Below are positions 56,469 to 56,586 of a stretch of DNA of 56,586 bases, one piece after another. Under the pieces are notes generated by a model. That model did no database searches, was not told the DNA's origin, and worked only from the letters and a program-made list of their open reading frames with translations. The position numbers and the translations under genes were made by a program. The stretch is from a virus. The stretch spans positions 1 to 56,586 of IMG/VR virus record IMGVR_UViG_3300031565_000038, one strand, 5' to 3'. Numbering within the stretch: the stretch's first letter is position 1; each line of letters opens with the position of its first letter.

Positions 56469-56586
56469 ACTGTGTAGCTTCGTATTAAGTTTGTGCAAGT
56501 GTTTTAAAAATTTTTGCCCACGCACATCAGTTTTTTCAAAACTGTAAGGATTGCTGTACTGCATCATAGTTAGTTTTGTGGTTACT
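56461..56586. repeat. Terminal direct repeat, right copy
   Basis: Exact copy of 2-127. The cassette that begins near 56420 continues across the join into 1-857, so features near the window edges should be read as continuous. Confidence 0.97.

Larger units (their letters stand above)
55923..56586. mobile_element. Integron-like cassette array, first cassettes
   Basis: The 5' part of the main array in attC polarity. One cassette runs from GTT at 55923 to G at 56420 (its end repeat GTTGTAGGTA is mirrored at 56084-56093). The next begins at 56420 (GTTAGCAAA mirrored at 56440-56448) and continues through the join to 857, carrying the methyltransferase. The array is preceded by a 57-bp attI-like sequence. 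Confidence 0.8.

Noticed and set aside
1-56586. CRISPR array or phage integrase
   Set aside because: The repeats are imperfect inverted sites with varied sequence rather than direct repeats with spacers. No product shows a tyrosine or serine recombinase pattern.

Overview
The window looks like the essentially complete genome of a tailed (siphovirus-type) phage of a Bacteroidota host, probably flavobacterial. Bases 2-127 are repeated exactly at 56461-56586, so the contig closes into a circle of about 56.46 kb. Signs of the host group are AT-rich DNA, promoters with a TAnnTTTG -7 box (often TTGACA-N16/17-TATATTTG), few Shine-Dalgarno sequences, and Sec signal peptides ending in Gln. Every convincing gene is on the minus strand, so transcription runs from high to low coordinates.

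Layout in transcription order. 55334-43519 carries the small terminase, an amber-interrupted ParB-like gene, large terminase, portal, scaffold, major capsid protein, connector genes, tail tube and assembly genes. 43516-31174 carries the tape measure, tail hub and two very large fibre proteins with signal peptides, one ending in a Peptidase S74 chaperone. 30959-28256 carries small genes and a radical SAM enzyme. 26733-25306 is the lysis cassette (holin, lysozyme-like endolysin, spanin-like protein). 25146-15212 holds early functions: a YqaJ exonuclease, two OB-fold/SSB-like proteins, NinG, a replication initiator and a DnaB-like helicase. The remainder (about 14 kb to 0 and on to 55.9 kb) is an accessory region of tiny genes.

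The accessory region appears to be an integron-style cassette array. From 55923 through the contig join to about 10221, nearly every small gene lies alone between successive CG/TTA crossover-like points. Each unit carries an imperfect hairpin site with a left core ending in AAC and a right core starting with GTT, like attC. In about 20 units the first 8-12 bases of the unit are the reverse complement of the bases ending at its own left AAC core. That is what circular cassettes joined at G/TT should leave behind. Genes run opposite to the usual attC polarity: the stop codon is often formed by the GTTA core, and the start lies in or beyond the left arm. Solo cassettes occur at about 11.9, 13.6, 18.8, 23.3 and 26.8 kb. 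A 57-bp sequence just before the first cassette is shared by the main array (55871) and the 13.6 kb array (13581) and resembles an attI. I see no integrase gene.

A second unusual element is at 10681-11029. All the parts of a canonical tRNA are present on the minus strand, but the 3' half (ending CCA) comes before the 5' half, with a 10-nt GAC-GAAA-GTC hairpin between. The whole is enclosed by a long-range helix. It looks like a circularly permuted tRNA or tRNA-like RNA.
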